DNA from: Clostridiales bacterium | Lineage (GTDB): Bacteria > Bacillota > Clostridia > Christensenellales > Aristaeellaceae | DNA length: 64,000 nt | Direction of reading: 5' to 3' | NCBI GenBank assembly: GCA_004556155.1 | Contig: SFIM01000016.1 | Span: 1-64,000 of the forward strand | Shown: piece by piece, positions 43,952 through 53,619 of the stretch | Layout of the letters: each line of letters begins with the position of its first letter | Numbering within the stretch: position 1 is the first letter of the stretch | Position numbers and translations under genes: made by a program | The notes under the pieces: generated by a model | Told to the model about the DNA's origin: nothing | Database searches by the model: none | Seen by the model: only the letters and a program-made list of their open reading frames with translations

Positions 43952-46900
43952 TTAGCCCTGGTGGCGGTCGGAGCGACGGCGGCGGGTTTCACCGCTGACG
44001 CTTTGCTGACTGCCGGAGGCGGGGCTTTGCGTGCCGCTGCCCTGCTGGGGCGCGGCGTAAGGATTGCCCTGTTGCTGCGAGGGTGTGGGCGGGGTGAACA
44101 CGCTGCCCTGCTGCTGCGCGGACTGCTGGCGAGGATACTGCTGCGTGGGACGCGCATAGGCGCTTTGCTGCGTTGTGCGCGTCTGCTGCTGCTGAGCCTG
44201 CCGGCGCTGAGCGGCGCGCTGAGCGGCGCGGCGCTGATTGGCGCGGTAGATGGAGTAGCCGTATGCGCCGCCGCCGGCAAGCACGGCCACAGCCGCCAGA
44301 CCGGCCCACAGCCAGCCGCTGCCCGAGGACTTGGCCGAGGGCGCGGGGGTGGTGAACTCGGTAAAGTTGGTGGTCGGCAGGGGCGCGGCGGTGGGGGACA
44401 CGGTGGAGGTGGGCGAGGTGGTAGGCGTGGTCAGCTGCTCCACATCCATGGTAGGCGTGGGGATGGGGTGGAAGGGCACATAGGAGGCCTGGCTGAGGCT
44501 GGGGTTCTTCCATACGCCGGTATTGAAATCCTCCACCGGCGTAATGACCGACGTGTTGCCGCCCGTGCCCGAGCTGCTGTTGGCGGCGGACTGGCGGTAT
44601 TCGTCGCTGGTGAGGAACTCGGTCAGCTCGCCCAGCGTGAGCACCTTAAAGTAATCGCCCATCACATAGCCTTCCGTGCCGGACTGGTTGATGTGATACC
44701 AGGTAACGCCGTTGACGTTCTCGGTGCCCAGCACCAGGGCGAAGGCGTACTTGTTCATCATACGGATGTAATTGTAATTGGTGCCCGCGCCGCTGCGCAG
44801 GCGGACGTTGTTGGTGGTTACATAGCCGTAGCTGGAGGTGCTGCCCTGATTGACGGGCGGAGGGGTGACGGTAGGCACGGGCGCGGGCGTGGGCGTGCGC
44901 AGGCCAGCCTCGTATTGAGCCTGTTCCTCGGCGCCCATGCGGCGCAGCTGGTCGGAGCGCACATAGCCGTAGATATTGCCGAAGCGCACAACCTCCCAGA
45001 AGTAATCATACCCGGGCACATACTCCTGGCCGATGACGTATACCACTTCGCCCTCGCCCAGCACCTGGGCGATCTGCGCTTTGTCGTCCGCGCCGTTGCG
45101 AATCATCACGTTGCTGCCGCGGGTGACGGCATAGCCGCTGAAGGGCGCGGGCTGCGCCGTGGGCTGAACGGTAGGCGTTACCTGCGGGCGGATGGCCGCC
45201 AGATAGGGGGCTGCTTCCTCCGCGGTGATGCGGCGCAGCACGTTATCGGGCAGGAAGCCGCTGATATCCAGCGCCAGCGCCTGCGCGCTGTCCCAGGCAG
45301 TGCCGTCAATATAGGCCTGACCCCACAGGTATACCAGCGTATCGGCGGGCAGGGTGGCCAGCGTCACGTCGCTGATGCTTGCGCCCGTGCGCAGATCCAC
45401 CCGCTGCGTGGTCAGCGCGTAGCCGGGGGTGAACTCCGGCGCCTGCGTGGGCGTAGCGGTGGGAATCTCGGTGGGAACCGGCGTGGGCACATCGGTGGGC
45501 GCGGGGGTAGGCGTTTCGGTAGGCTCGGGGGTGCGGGTAGGCATGGGGTTGGACAGCGTGGCCTGGTAGGCGTTGGAATCGGCCAAGGACATCAGATCCA
45601 CAAATTTGGCCATCATGTAGCCGTCCGTGCCCTTGAAGTTGGCGCGGTACCACACCGTGCCGTCCACGGTGATGGAATCGTATACGAAGATCTTTTCATC
45701 CTTCTGGCCCCTGGTGATTTCCTTGCCGCCGGGGGCCTGACGGAAGCGGACGCTCTTATCGTTGACGGTGGCCCAGCGGTCGATGGGCGCGCCATCGGGG
45801 ATGGGCGTGGCCGTGGGGGCGGGCGTGTAGCCAAACAGCGCGTTGATTTCCTCCTGCGTCAGCAGGCGCACGCGGTCGCTCTTGATAAAGCCCACCTGAT
45901 CGGAGAAGCTGACGATATACCAGGTTTCGTTGCTGGCATTGACCACATAGCCTTCCACATGGCCCAGTTCGCTGGAGGCTACCGTGCGCAGCACGTTGCC
46001 GTCGCGGATGATGGGATCGCTGCGGAAGTTGGTATCATTGGCGCGCGGATAGCAGTAGCCATCCATATCATAAATCTGATAGGGGAATACCGTGGGTTCG
46101 GGCGCCTGTGTGGGCAGGGCGGCATAGGTGAACACCACGTATTCGGGGCTGAGCGTGCCGTCCTTGGACAGGGTGACGGTGAAATTGTCCGCGCCGGAAA
46201 GCGTATAGCCCACGCGCAGATCCAGCGGCATATAGGTGTGGATATCAATGCTGTTGGAGCCTACATAGCACGGGGCGGTCTGCGGCGTGGCCACATCCTT
46301 GCCGTCAGCGTCGCGGTAATACACGGTGATATTGCGCGTCATCTGATCGACGGAGAACAGGAATTCCACCGCGTCGGGCGTGGCGATGCCATTTTCATTC
46401 ACCGTGATCTGTACGCTGGCATTGCTGATGAGCGTGTAGCCGGAGGGTACGTTTGCCAGGTTGACGTTTACGGTGTTTTCCCGGTCGGAATAGCAGGCGA
46501 CGGGGCTATCGGTATGGAAAGGCTTGCTTTCGTCTACCAGACGATAGGACACCGGCACCAGCGCCACCTTGGGCTCGGGCGAGGGCTGCACGGTGGGGGT
46601 AACGGGGTTTTCAATGCGTTCATAGTGGAAGGTAAGCTCAGTTTTATCCGCGCCGTTTTCATCCACAAATACATACTGTACCTCGTCGCTGTCCGTCAGG
46701 CGATAATCCGCGGGCAGATCCGTAGGCATGGCGCGCACGGGGTTGATGCCTGCCACGCAGCGCGCGATGGTATCGCTGGCGACGGCCAGGCCGTCCTGAT
46801 CCACATAGTGAACCGTTACGTCCACCGGCGCGGGCGTGGGCGTGGGCGCGGTGCTGACATAGTAGAACTCCACATGGTCGGGCGTGGCGGCGCCGTTTTC

Positions 46901-49217
46901 ATCCACCACAACGCGCACGGGGCTTTCGCTGTCCAGACGGTAATCCGCGCCCACCAGATCGCCGTTGGCGGCTACGGTGTTTTCACCGGTGCGCACGATG
47001 GCGGTGGTTTCCATCAGCAGGTTATTGCTGCGGTCGTAGTAGTATACGGGCACGTTCAGCTCAGCCGTCGCGGGGGCGCGGTAGATGAACTGCGCCTGTT
47101 CGGGGGTGCAGTTGCCGTTTTCATCGATGGTGATGGTAACGGGGTTTTCGCTTTGCAGGGTGTAGCCCGCGGGCACCAGCGCATCATTGGCAAAGATGTT
47201 AATGGGCGAATCCGCGCTGGTGGCCTGCTGCATGGCGGAGTAGAGCACATTGCCCTTGTCATCCACATACACGACGGAGAAGCTTACCTCGTGTACCTGC
47301 GGGGTGGGCTTATCATAGTAGAAGGAAACGGATTCGGGGGAGCAGCTGCCGGAAGCGTCCACGGTGACGGGCACGGGGTTCTGGCTCTGCGCGCTCAGGG
47401 TATAGCCTGCGGGCACCTTGGTATCGTCGGCCCAGATATCCGTAGCGCCGGTGGCGACGCTGCGGGTTTCCTCCGCCAGGAGGTTGCCGTCCATATCGTA
47501 GTAATAAACGGGCAGATCAACTGTGACGCTGGCGGGTTTATAGGTAAAGGTGACGGACTCGGGGGTGCAATTGCCCTGGCTGTCCACCTGTACGTAGACG
47601 GGGCTTTCGCTGGCCAGGGTATAGCCGTCGGGTGCGTAACCGTCCTCGGCCGATACATAATTATCGCCCGGATGCACGGTGACAGTGGTGTAATTGAGCG
47701 TTGCGCCGCTGCCATCTACATAGTAGACGTACAGATTGATATCCTGCGGCGCGGGCGCGTCGTAATAGAAGGTGACGGCGGCAGGTTCGCAGTTGTCATT
47801 GCCATACAGCGTGACGGGCACAGGATTCTGACTCTGCGCGTTCAGGGTGTACCCGGCGGGAACGAGGGAGTCGTTCGCATAAACCTGAGACGAATCAGAG
47901 GTAACGGTGACGGTTTCCTGATTGAGGAAGTTGCCGCTTGCGTCGTAATAGGACACGGTGACGTTGGCCGTGAAAACCTGCGGCTGGGGCGCGTCGTAAT
48001 AGAAGGTGACGGCGGCGGGCTCGCAGTTGTCATTGCCATACAGCGTGACGGGCACAGGGTTCTGACTCTGCGCGTTCAGGGTGTACCCGGCGGGCACGAG
48101 CGAATCGTTCGCATAGACCTGCGGGGAATCGGAAGAGACGGTGACGGTTTCCTGATTGCGGCAGGGTCGCAATTGTCATTGCCATACAGCGTGACGGGCA
48201 CAGGATTCTGACTCTGCGCGTTCAGGGTGTACCCGGCGGGCACGAGCGAATCGTTCGCATAGACCTGCGGGGAATCGGAAGAGACGGTGACGGTTTCCTG
48301 ATTGGCGGCTGGGGTTTATCATAATAGAAGGTAACAGAAGCGGGGGTGCAGGTGCCGTTGCTGTCCACGGTGACGGGCACAGGGTTTTGGCTCTGCGCGC
48401 TCAGGGTGTAGCCTGCGGGCGCCTTGCTGTCATCTGCCCAGATATCCACAGCGCCGGTGGAGACGGTGCGGGTTTCCTCCGCCAGATAGTTGTTGTCCGT
48501 ATCATAGTAATAAACCGTGAGGTTTACTGTGACAGAGCGGGGACGGTACATGAACGTGACGGATGCGGGAGTGCAGCCGCCGTTGCTGTCCACCGATACA
48601 TACACGCTGCGTTCGCCCACCAGCTCGTAGCCGTCGGGCGCATAGCCGTCCTCGGCCGTTACATAGTTATCCTGACCCGAACGCACGGTGGCGAAGGTCT
48701 GGTTCAGCGAATTGCCGTCCATATCCACATAATAGACCGGCACCTGCGTTTCAATCGGCGCAGGCGCGGGCGTGGCGGGCGTATCGGTCTGGGTGGAAAT
48801 ATACAGGCGGAACTGCGCGGCAAGCTGGCCGGCCGCATCATAGGCCAGCACATCCAGATAGCTCATGTTCAGCTCCGTGCCCGCGTCCATATAGGACAGC
48901 TGGGACAGCGGCGTGCCGTCGGCAATGGACAGGGCTGCGTACTGACCGTATACATCCTGCACATGCAGCACAGCATCGGCCTGCAGGGCGGCGGCGGGCA
49001 CATACAGCCAATAGCTGCCCTCATAGCCCGAGGCCGTTACCTCGCTGGCCAGCTGCTGCTGGGCAACGTCTCCCTCCGTCCAGGAAAGGGAGAACAAAAC
49101 GGGTGGCTGCGCGTCCGAAGCCAGCGCGGCAAAGGGCAGCTGGCACAGGATCAGCAGGATGCTTAACAGCAGCGCGCCTGCCCGGCGGAGAGAGAAAACA
49201 GAAAAGCGATGGTTCAT
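43952..49217 (-). pseudogene. MucBP-repeat/SH3b surface protein, frame broken twice
   Basis: A very large cell-surface protein gene. From the N-terminus it has a Sec signal (start 49217, AGGAGG 7 bases upstream), a short domain, about a dozen 70-80-residue MucBP-like repeats (YYVDxDGN...GYxL...PVxVxVDxNGxCxPxxVTFYY), a Thr/Pro linker and five SH3b-like domains (about 46100 down to 44600). Near 44330 a membrane helix follows, then a Gln/Arg-rich tail; there is no LPxTG. The frame shifts at about 48304 and 48158, where two repeat units are short by roughly 55 and 88 bases. Restoring 143 bases would give one frame of about 1,803 codons. This is either real decay or a repeat-assembly error. It would bind glycans or cell wall. 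Confidence 0.85.
48013..48304. repeat. Near-identical tandem 146-bp copies inside the surface gene
   Basis: Bases 48013-48158 and 48159-48304 differ at only about four positions by eye, three of them in the first 17 bases. The intact neighbouring unit has a 234-base period. A 146-base period is not a multiple of three, so each junction shifts the frame. Confidence 0.85.
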
Positions 49218-49267
49218 AACGGCGCCTCCTTTTGAAGCCTCGTTGAGGATGCGAAGATTGTGTTTCA

Positions 49268-49296
49268 ATTATATTACGAAAATGTTTTTTAGTCAA
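49268..49296 (-). promoter_or_regulatory. Promoter of the surface-protein gene
   Basis: On the minus strand TTGACT (49296-49291), a 17-base spacer and TATAAT (49273-49268). Confidence 0.85.
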
Positions 49297-49389
49297 TCTT
49301 TCTGCCCTGCAAAATCCTTCAAAAGCAGGGATTTCTTGTCCCCATGTAGAATATGCCAACGAACGATCACAAATGTGGAGGCAATTGGC

Positions 49390-50013
49390 ATGAATCGGCA
49401 TGAGCTGGAGGAGGTTTTCCTTTCCTCGCAGGAGGTTTTTCACGGAAAGCTGATTAACGTGGAGCACTGGCAGGTGCGCCTGCCCAATGGGCAAACGGCC
49501 TTGCGCGAGGTGGTTAAGCATCGCGGCGCGGCGGCCATCGTGCCGGTGGACGACCAGGGCAACGTCACCCTGGTGTGCCAGCACCGCGTGGCGGTGGGGC
49601 GCTTCACCTGGGAAATTCCGGCGGGCAAGCTGGATTATGCCGGCGAGGATATGCTGGCCGCCGCCAAGCGCGAGCTGGAGGAGGAAACCGGCCTGCACGC
49701 GCAGAACTGGCAGCTTCTGGTGGATATGGATACCACGCCCGGCTTTTGCAACGAGCATATCGGCATCTATCTGGCCACGGGCCTGAGCCAGCATCATATG
49801 CACACGGATGAGGATGAATTCCTCAACGTTGACCGTGTGCCGCTCAGCGAGGCAGTGCGCCGCGTGATGGCTGGGGAGATCCACGATAGCAAAACCATCG
49901 CCGGGCTGATGATGGCCTGGAATTTGCTGGGCCGGCAGAGCGATATGCCCCTGGACAGCCTGGCATCTATACAACGCGGCAGCACGGCGTTTGCATCCCA
50001 GGCAAAGGAATAA
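49390..50013 (+). CDS. Nudix hydrolase (ADP-ribose pyrophosphatase type)
   Basis: A 207-residue NudF-like protein that would split ADP-ribose into AMP and ribose-5-phosphate. The Nudix box is GKLDYAGED...AKRELEEETGL; the loop after the first Gly is one residue longer than the textbook GX5E. The block WEIPAGK is typical of the ADP-ribose branch. GGAGG lies 8 bases before the ATG. The decayed two-component genes start 23 bases after its stop, so they were probably one transcript. Confidence 0.9.
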   Translation: MNRHELEEVFLSSQEVFHGKLINVEHWQVRLPNGQTALREVVKHRGAAAIVPVDDQGNVTLVCQHRVAVGRFTWEIPAGKLDYAGEDMLAAAKRELEEETGLHAQNWQLLVDMDTTPGFCNEHIGIYLATGLSQHHMHTDEDEFLNVDRVPLSEAVRRVMAGEIHDSKTIAGLMMAWNLLGRQSDMPLDSLASIQRGSTAFASQAKE

Positions 50014-50036
50014 AATTTGCACGCTTGGAGGAACGC

Positions 50037-50719
50037 ATGCGTATTTTGCTGGTAGAGGATGAAAAGCCCCTGTCCGCAGCTATTGTGAAGATGCTGGAGC
50101 AGGAGCATTTTGCCTTGGACGCGGCCTATACCGGCCCGGACGGGCTGGACTGCGTGCTCAGCGGCATATACGATGCGATTGTGCTGGATGTGATGCTGCC
50201 CGGCATGGACGGCTTTGCCGTGCTGCGCGCGCTGCGGCAGCAGGGCGTTTCTACGCCGGTGCTGATGCTGACCGCCCGCGGCGGCGTGCAGGATCGCGTG
50301 CAGGGGCTGAACCTGGGCGCGGATTACTTACCTGCCCAAGCCCTTTGAACGCAGCGAGCTGGTGGCTTGCTTAAACGCTATCACCCGGCGCAAGGATCAG
50401 CCGCCGGTGCGGGAGCTTGCCTTGGGCGATGTGCGGCTCAATCCCGAGGACGCTATGCTTTCCTGCACGAATAACGGCAAAAGCGTGCGCCTGGCGGCCA
50501 AGGAATATCAATTGATGGAGCTGTTCCTGCGCAATCCGCATCAGCTTTTGCCCAAGGAAACCATATTGGAGCGCGTATGGGGCTTTGATAACGAGGCGGA
50601 GTATAATAAATCTGTCGGTCTATCTGACCTTTCTGCGGCGCAAGCTGGCCTTTGTCGGCGCGCATGTGGAAATTCGCGCTTCCCGCGGGCTGGGCTATAT
50701 GCTGGAGGAAACACCATGA
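50037..50719 (+). pseudogene. OmpR-family response regulator, two frameshifts
   Basis: The start (ATG 50037, GGAGG 5 bases upstream) opens a normal receiver domain (LLVEDEKPLS, VLDVMLPGMDG). At about 50327-50333 the expected GADDYLPKPF is broken by a one-base gain, giving GADYLPAQAL and a stop. The DNA-binding domain continues in another frame (ITRRKDQPPVRELALGD, then KEYQLMELFL). A second one-base shift near 50610 interrupts the SVYLTFLRRKL block. The last remnant reads EIRASRGLGYMLEETP and its stop overlaps the next ATG. It is non-functional as written. Confidence 0.85.
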
Positions 50720-51063
50720 TTGTCCGTCTGCGAAAACGCCTGACGCTGGCGGCGATTGCCGCGCTGATCCTGATTTTCGCCGTCACGGTGGCGGCGATCA
50801 ACCTGGCCAACGCCTGGTCGCTGCGCGGCCAGATTTCGCAATCTCTGCAAATGTTGATGGGCAGCTACATTCCGCCCTCCGAGCGTGAAAAGGTGTTCGA
50901 TCGCTTTTATCGTGCGGAGAGCGCCGCACAGACGCAGGGGAGCGGCATCGGCCTGGCCATCGCGCGCAGCATCGCCGCGCTGCACTATGGCGATATTTTC
51001 CTGGAAAGCAACGAAGCGTCGGGCACAGCCTTTATTGTGACGCTGCCCGAGGACGCAAAATAA
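50716..51063 (+). pseudogene. Histidine kinase remnant with internal deletion
   Basis: A 115-residue frame starting with a basic N-terminus and one membrane helix (LTLAAIAALILIFAVTVAAI). It jumps at about residue 54 straight to the last part of a kinase ATPase domain (REKVFDRFYRAE, then QGSGIGLAIARSIAALH). The sensor, HAMP, histidine box and most of the ATPase are missing, so it cannot be a kinase. It overlaps the regulator's stop, as intact regulator/kinase pairs do. Confidence 0.88.
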
Positions 51064-51188
51064 GAAATTAAAAAATATTACGGATTTCAATTTCCATTTA
51101 AGGTTTCTCCCTTACAATGCGAACTGTTCCAATGGACAAGGGGCAAATAGAAGCCCCGTCAAGCATTGATTTTAAGGAGGAAACCATC

Positions 51189-51515
51189 ATGAAAAAGAGT
51201 AAGACCATTCTGACCTGCGCTGCCGCCGCCTGCCTGCTGGTATCCGGCATTGGCTTTGCCTGCGCCGAGGGCGCGCAGACCTATCCCCAGGGACTGAAGA
51301 GCGGCGCGGTGAACGGCCTGACCAATGGCTACGTGAACGGCTACACCCAGGGTATGAAGAACGGCGCGGTGAACGGCCTGACCAACGGCTATGTGAACGG
51401 CTATGCCCAGGAGCTGAAGAACGGCGCGATCAGCGGCCTGAAGGAAGGCTTGAAGGACGGCGCGAAGCAGGGCGCCAAGGACGGCCTGAAAAACGGGCTG
51501 TGCGGCGGCGCATGA
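51189..51515 (+). CDS. Secreted glycine-repeat protein, possibly truncated
   Basis: A 108-residue product with a Sec signal (cleavage near ACA-EG) and 20-residue repeats: GLKSGAVNGLTNGYVNGYTQ (35-54), a near copy (55-74) and a diverged third unit. Glycine recurs about every four residues, giving GxxxG-like strings with lysines between. The stop at 51513-51515 overlaps an ATG at 51512; that frame continues the same repeat style (MKNGLKQGLKNGSLRGTQK) to 51571. A one-base shift may thus have cut the protein. AAGGAGG lies 8 bases upstream. I do not know the family. Confidence 0.75.
   Translation: MKKSKTILTCAAAACLLVSGIGFACAEGAQTYPQGLKSGAVNGLTNGYVNGYTQGMKNGAVNGLTNGYVNGYAQELKNGAISGLKEGLKDGAKQGAKDGLKNGLCGGA
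51291..51410 (+). repeat. Two 60-bp in-frame tandem repeats
   Basis: Bases 51291-51350 and 51351-51410 encode near-identical 20-residue units; 51411-51470 is a diverged third copy. Confidence 0.85.
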
Positions 51516-51571
51516 AGAATGGCCTAAAGCAGGGTCTTAAGAACGGCAGCCTCAGGGGGACGCAGAAATAA
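51512..51571 (+). other. Out-of-frame tail of the glycine-repeat gene
   Basis: Nineteen codons from the ATG that overlaps the upstream stop, ending TAA at 51569-51571. They encode KNGLKQGLKNG-type repeat sequence. It is either the lost C-terminus after a frameshift or a coupled short peptide. Confidence 0.6.
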
Positions 51572-51611
51572 CTGTCCCCGCGCGGAATCTTCCACTCCCA
51601 ACAAACAATAA

Positions 51612-51652
51612 AAACGGCAGCCTGCGAGGCATATCGCGGGCTGCCATTTTTT
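51612..51652. terminator. Terminator after the glycine-repeat gene
   Basis: GGCAGCCTGCGA (51616-51627) pairs with TCGCGGGCTGCC (51634-51645) with one mismatch, followed by ATTTTTT. Confidence 0.85.
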
Positions 51653-51771
51653 CGCCTATAGATGCCTGCAAATAGGCATTGCATCCCGCGCCAAAATGTG
51701 CAATAATATAAGGAGCCCGCGCGGAAAAACCATCGCGCGGCAGCTGCTGCCGGAGAGGGGATAGCGGGCGG

Positions 51772-52353
51772 ATGCAGTATTATCAAAGCGTGTTCTCATC
51801 GCTGCCGGTGATAGAGACGGCGCGGCTGCGGCTGCGGCCCCTGACCATGCGCGATGACCGCGACATGTTCCGCTATGCCAGCGATCCGGAGGTCAGCCGC
51901 CATGTGCTGTGGGAGGCGCACGCCAGCCCCCGCGAAACGCGCAGCGTGCTGCGCGCGGCCATTCGCCAGTATCGTGCGGGAGATCCATCCTCCTTCGCCA
52001 TTGAGCGGCTTAGCGATCACCGCATGATCGGCACCATCGGCTTCATGTGGATCAACTGCGAGCATCGCAGCGCCGAGGTAGGCTATTCCCTATCCCGCGA
52101 TTGCTGGAATCAGGGCTACGCCACCGAGGCTTTGCGCGCGGTGCTGCGGTTTGGGTTTAATACCCTGCGGCTGAACCGCATCGAGGCCCAGCACGAGCTG
52201 GATAATCCCGCGTCCGGCCGGGTGATGGAAAAATGCGGCATGCGCTGCGAGGGCACGCTGCGGCAGCGGGTGTTTAACAAAGGCAGGTTTTCCGATGTGC
52301 GGCTGTATGCCATTCTGCGCGGCGACGGCGTGCCCGGAAACGAGCATATCTAA
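51772..52353 (+). CDS. GNAT acetyltransferase (RimJ/RimL-like)
   Basis: A 193-residue protein of the RimJ/RimL/SpeG type. The blocks IETARLRLRPLTMRD at the start, SAEVGYSLSRDCWNQGYATEAL (acetyl-CoA loop NQGYAT) and ASGRVMEKCGMRCEGTLR are the usual ones. It would acetylate an N-terminal amine of a protein or an antibiotic-like substrate. AGAGGGGA precedes the ATG by about 10 bases. It is followed closely by a TSCPD gene. Confidence 0.9.
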   Translation: MQYYQSVFSSLPVIETARLRLRPLTMRDDRDMFRYASDPEVSRHVLWEAHASPRETRSVLRAAIRQYRAGDPSSFAIERLSDHRMIGTIGFMWINCEHRSAEVGYSLSRDCWNQGYATEALRAVLRFGFNTLRLNRIEAQHELDNPASGRVMEKCGMRCEGTLRQRVFNKGRFSDVRLYAILRGDGVPGNEHI

Positions 52354-52374
52354 TCAGGTAGGAGTTGAGATCCC

Positions 52375-52626
52375 ATGTTTGAGTATAAAACCCACGGCAC
52401 CTGTTCCACCCAGATTGATCTGGAAATTGAGGACGGCGTGATCACCGCCTGTACCATCCATAATGGCTGCCGCGGCAATACGGCGGGCCTGGCCAAGATG
52501 GTGGTGGGCCGCAAGGCGGACGATGTGAAGGAGCTGCTGCGCGGCATTCCCTGCCGTGGCGCTACCAGCTGTCCCGATCAGCTTGCCCGCGCAATCGACG
52601 CTTATGAACAGCAGGAGGCAAAGTAA
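52375..52626 (+). CDS. TSCPD-domain (TIGR03905) protein
   Basis: An 83-residue protein with the diagnostic end GATSCPDQLARAI and the cysteines in GTCST and HNGCRGNT. The domain is related to the C-terminal part of a class of ribonucleotide reductases, where the cysteines may bind metal. Its own function is unknown. TAGGAG precedes the ATG. The next gene starts one base after its stop. Confidence 0.9.
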   Translation: MFEYKTHGTCSTQIDLEIEDGVITACTIHNGCRGNTAGLAKMVVGRKADDVKELLRGIPCRGATSCPDQLARAIDAYEQQEAK

Positions 52627-52627
52627 A

Positions 52628-52738
52628 ATGGCCAATAACAAGCAAAAGAAAACCACCCTGTGGGTGCGCGTGATGTGCGTGTTCCTGGCGTTTCTGATGT
52701 GCCTGTCCGTGGTCGCGGCGCTGATGAATATCTTCTAA
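52628..52738 (+). CDS. DUF4044-type single-helix membrane peptide
   Basis: A 36-residue peptide: a basic start (MANNKQKKTT) and one membrane helix (residues about 11-34). It fits the DUF4044 pattern of tiny Bacillota membrane proteins. CAGGAGG lies about 11 bases upstream inside the TSCPD gene, and the two genes are almost contiguous, so they are translated together. Function unknown. Confidence 0.75.
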   Translation: MANNKQKKTTLWVRVMCVFLAFLMCLSVVAALMNIF

Positions 52739-52757
52739 GCAGCCGGCCGGCTGAGCA

Positions 52758-52787
52758 AAGCCTTTTCAATTGCGGGAAGGCTTTTTT
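52758..52787 (+). terminator. Terminator after the DUF4044 gene
   Basis: AAGCCTT (52758-52764) and AAGGCTT (52777-52783) then TTTT. A perfect 14-base palindrome CAGCCGGCCGGCTG (52740-52753) lies just before it. Confidence 0.7.
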
Positions 52788-52825
52788 GTGTGCACCGGTT
52801 TAAAAAGATTGTTTTACAACTAAAA

Positions 52826-52844
52826 TTTATCGATTTTCGATAAA
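52826..52844. promoter_or_regulatory. Palindromic operator before the DUF2975-XRE operon
   Basis: TTTATCGA-TTT-TCGATAAA is a perfect inverted repeat ending 6 bases before the -35. The XRE protein encoded in the operon is the obvious candidate ligand. Confidence 0.7.
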
Positions 52845-52850
52845 ATTTTG

Positions 52851-52879
52851 TTGACAAACGGATTTCGCTGTGCTATCCT
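52851..52879 (+). promoter_or_regulatory. Promoter of the DUF2975-XRE-DUF4173 operon
   Basis: TTGACA (52851-52856), a 17-base spacer and TATCCT (52874-52879). Confidence 0.75.
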
Positions 52880-52905
52880 GTTCCCGATGCAAGGAGGTTG
52901 AAGGT

Positions 52906-53385
52906 ATGAGTCACAAGCGTTTATCGCATCTTTTATTGCTGGCTGGCGGCATCGCGGGCGTGGGCGCGCTGGGCGTGCTGATCGATTACGCGCGCATGCT
53001 GGCCTTGCGCGCGGTGGAGCGGCCCGGGATGGCGCTGCGCTATTGGGGGCTGTTGGTGTTTTTGTGCTTGGTTGCGGCGGTGTACGGCGCGGCGCTGTAT
53101 CAGTATATGCGCATCAGCCGCCGGATTGGCAAGAACCAATCCTTCTGCCGCGAAAACGTGGGCAGTATGCGGGCCATCGCCTGCCTGATGGGCGCGGCCG
53201 CGGGCATGTGGGCAGGACTGATGATTGTGCTTCGGCTGCTGAGCAGCATTGGCGTAGGGGTGGAAATGCTGCTCTTTGCGCTGATGTGCATGGCCAGCGC
53301 GGCGATTGGCCTGGTGGCCTATGTGCTTACGCAGCTTTTGCGGCGCGCTACGCAATTGCAGGAAGACAACGACCTGACCATATAA
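52906..53385 (+). CDS. DUF2975 membrane protein
   Basis: A 159-residue protein with four hydrophobic segments, of the DUF2975 type that is often encoded beside a small XRE regulator (YozG-like), as here. The block YQYMRISRRIGKNQSFCRENV between helices two and three is typical. AAGGAGG lies 8 bases before the ATG. The pair may act as a membrane sensor with its DNA-binding partner, which is inferred from gene order. Confidence 0.85.
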   Translation: MSHKRLSHLLLLAGGIAGVGALGVLIDYARMLALRAVERPGMALRYWGLLVFLCLVAAVYGAALYQYMRISRRIGKNQSFCRENVGSMRAIACLMGAAAGMWAGLMIVLRLLSSIGVGVEMLLFALMCMASAAIGLVAYVLTQLLRRATQLQEDNDLTI

Positions 53386-53397
53386 GGAGGGATGGGC

Positions 53398-53619
53398 GTG
53401 ATTCGCATCGATTTGGATGTGATGTTGGCGCGGCGCAAAATGAGCGTGACTGAGCTGTCCGCACGCGTGGGCATCACCATGGCTAACCTGTCCATCCTAA
53501 AAAACGGCAAGGCAAAGGCCATCCGGTTTTCTACCCTGGAGGCCATCTGCCGTGAGCTGAACTGCCAGGTGGGCGATATTCTGATTTACGATCCGGAGGA
53601 AAAGCATGCAGACGAATGA
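53398..53619 (+). CDS. Small XRE (YozG-like) regulator
   Basis: A 73-residue single-domain regulator: LARRKMSVTELSARVGITMANLSILKNGKAKAI is the helix-turn-helix, and CQVGDILIYDPEE is the usual YozG-type ending. I choose GTG at 53398, 7 bases after AAGGAGG; an in-frame ATG at 53392 is too close to that site. It overlaps the DUF4173 gene by 14 bases. Confidence 0.9.
   Translation: MIRIDLDVMLARRKMSVTELSARVGITMANLSILKNGKAKAIRFSTLEAICRELNCQVGDILIYDPEEKHADE

Noticed and set aside
43946..48211. 1,421-codon plus-strand frame opposite the surface protein
   Set aside because: The product is a glycine/arginine/histidine string that follows the repeat structure of the minus-strand gene; the minus strand has signal peptide, domains, promoter and ribosome site.
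46600..48310. Repeat array considered as CRISPR or satellite DNA
   Set aside because: The units are long, diverged and keep a reading frame of MucBP-like domains; there are no short identical repeats with unique spacers.
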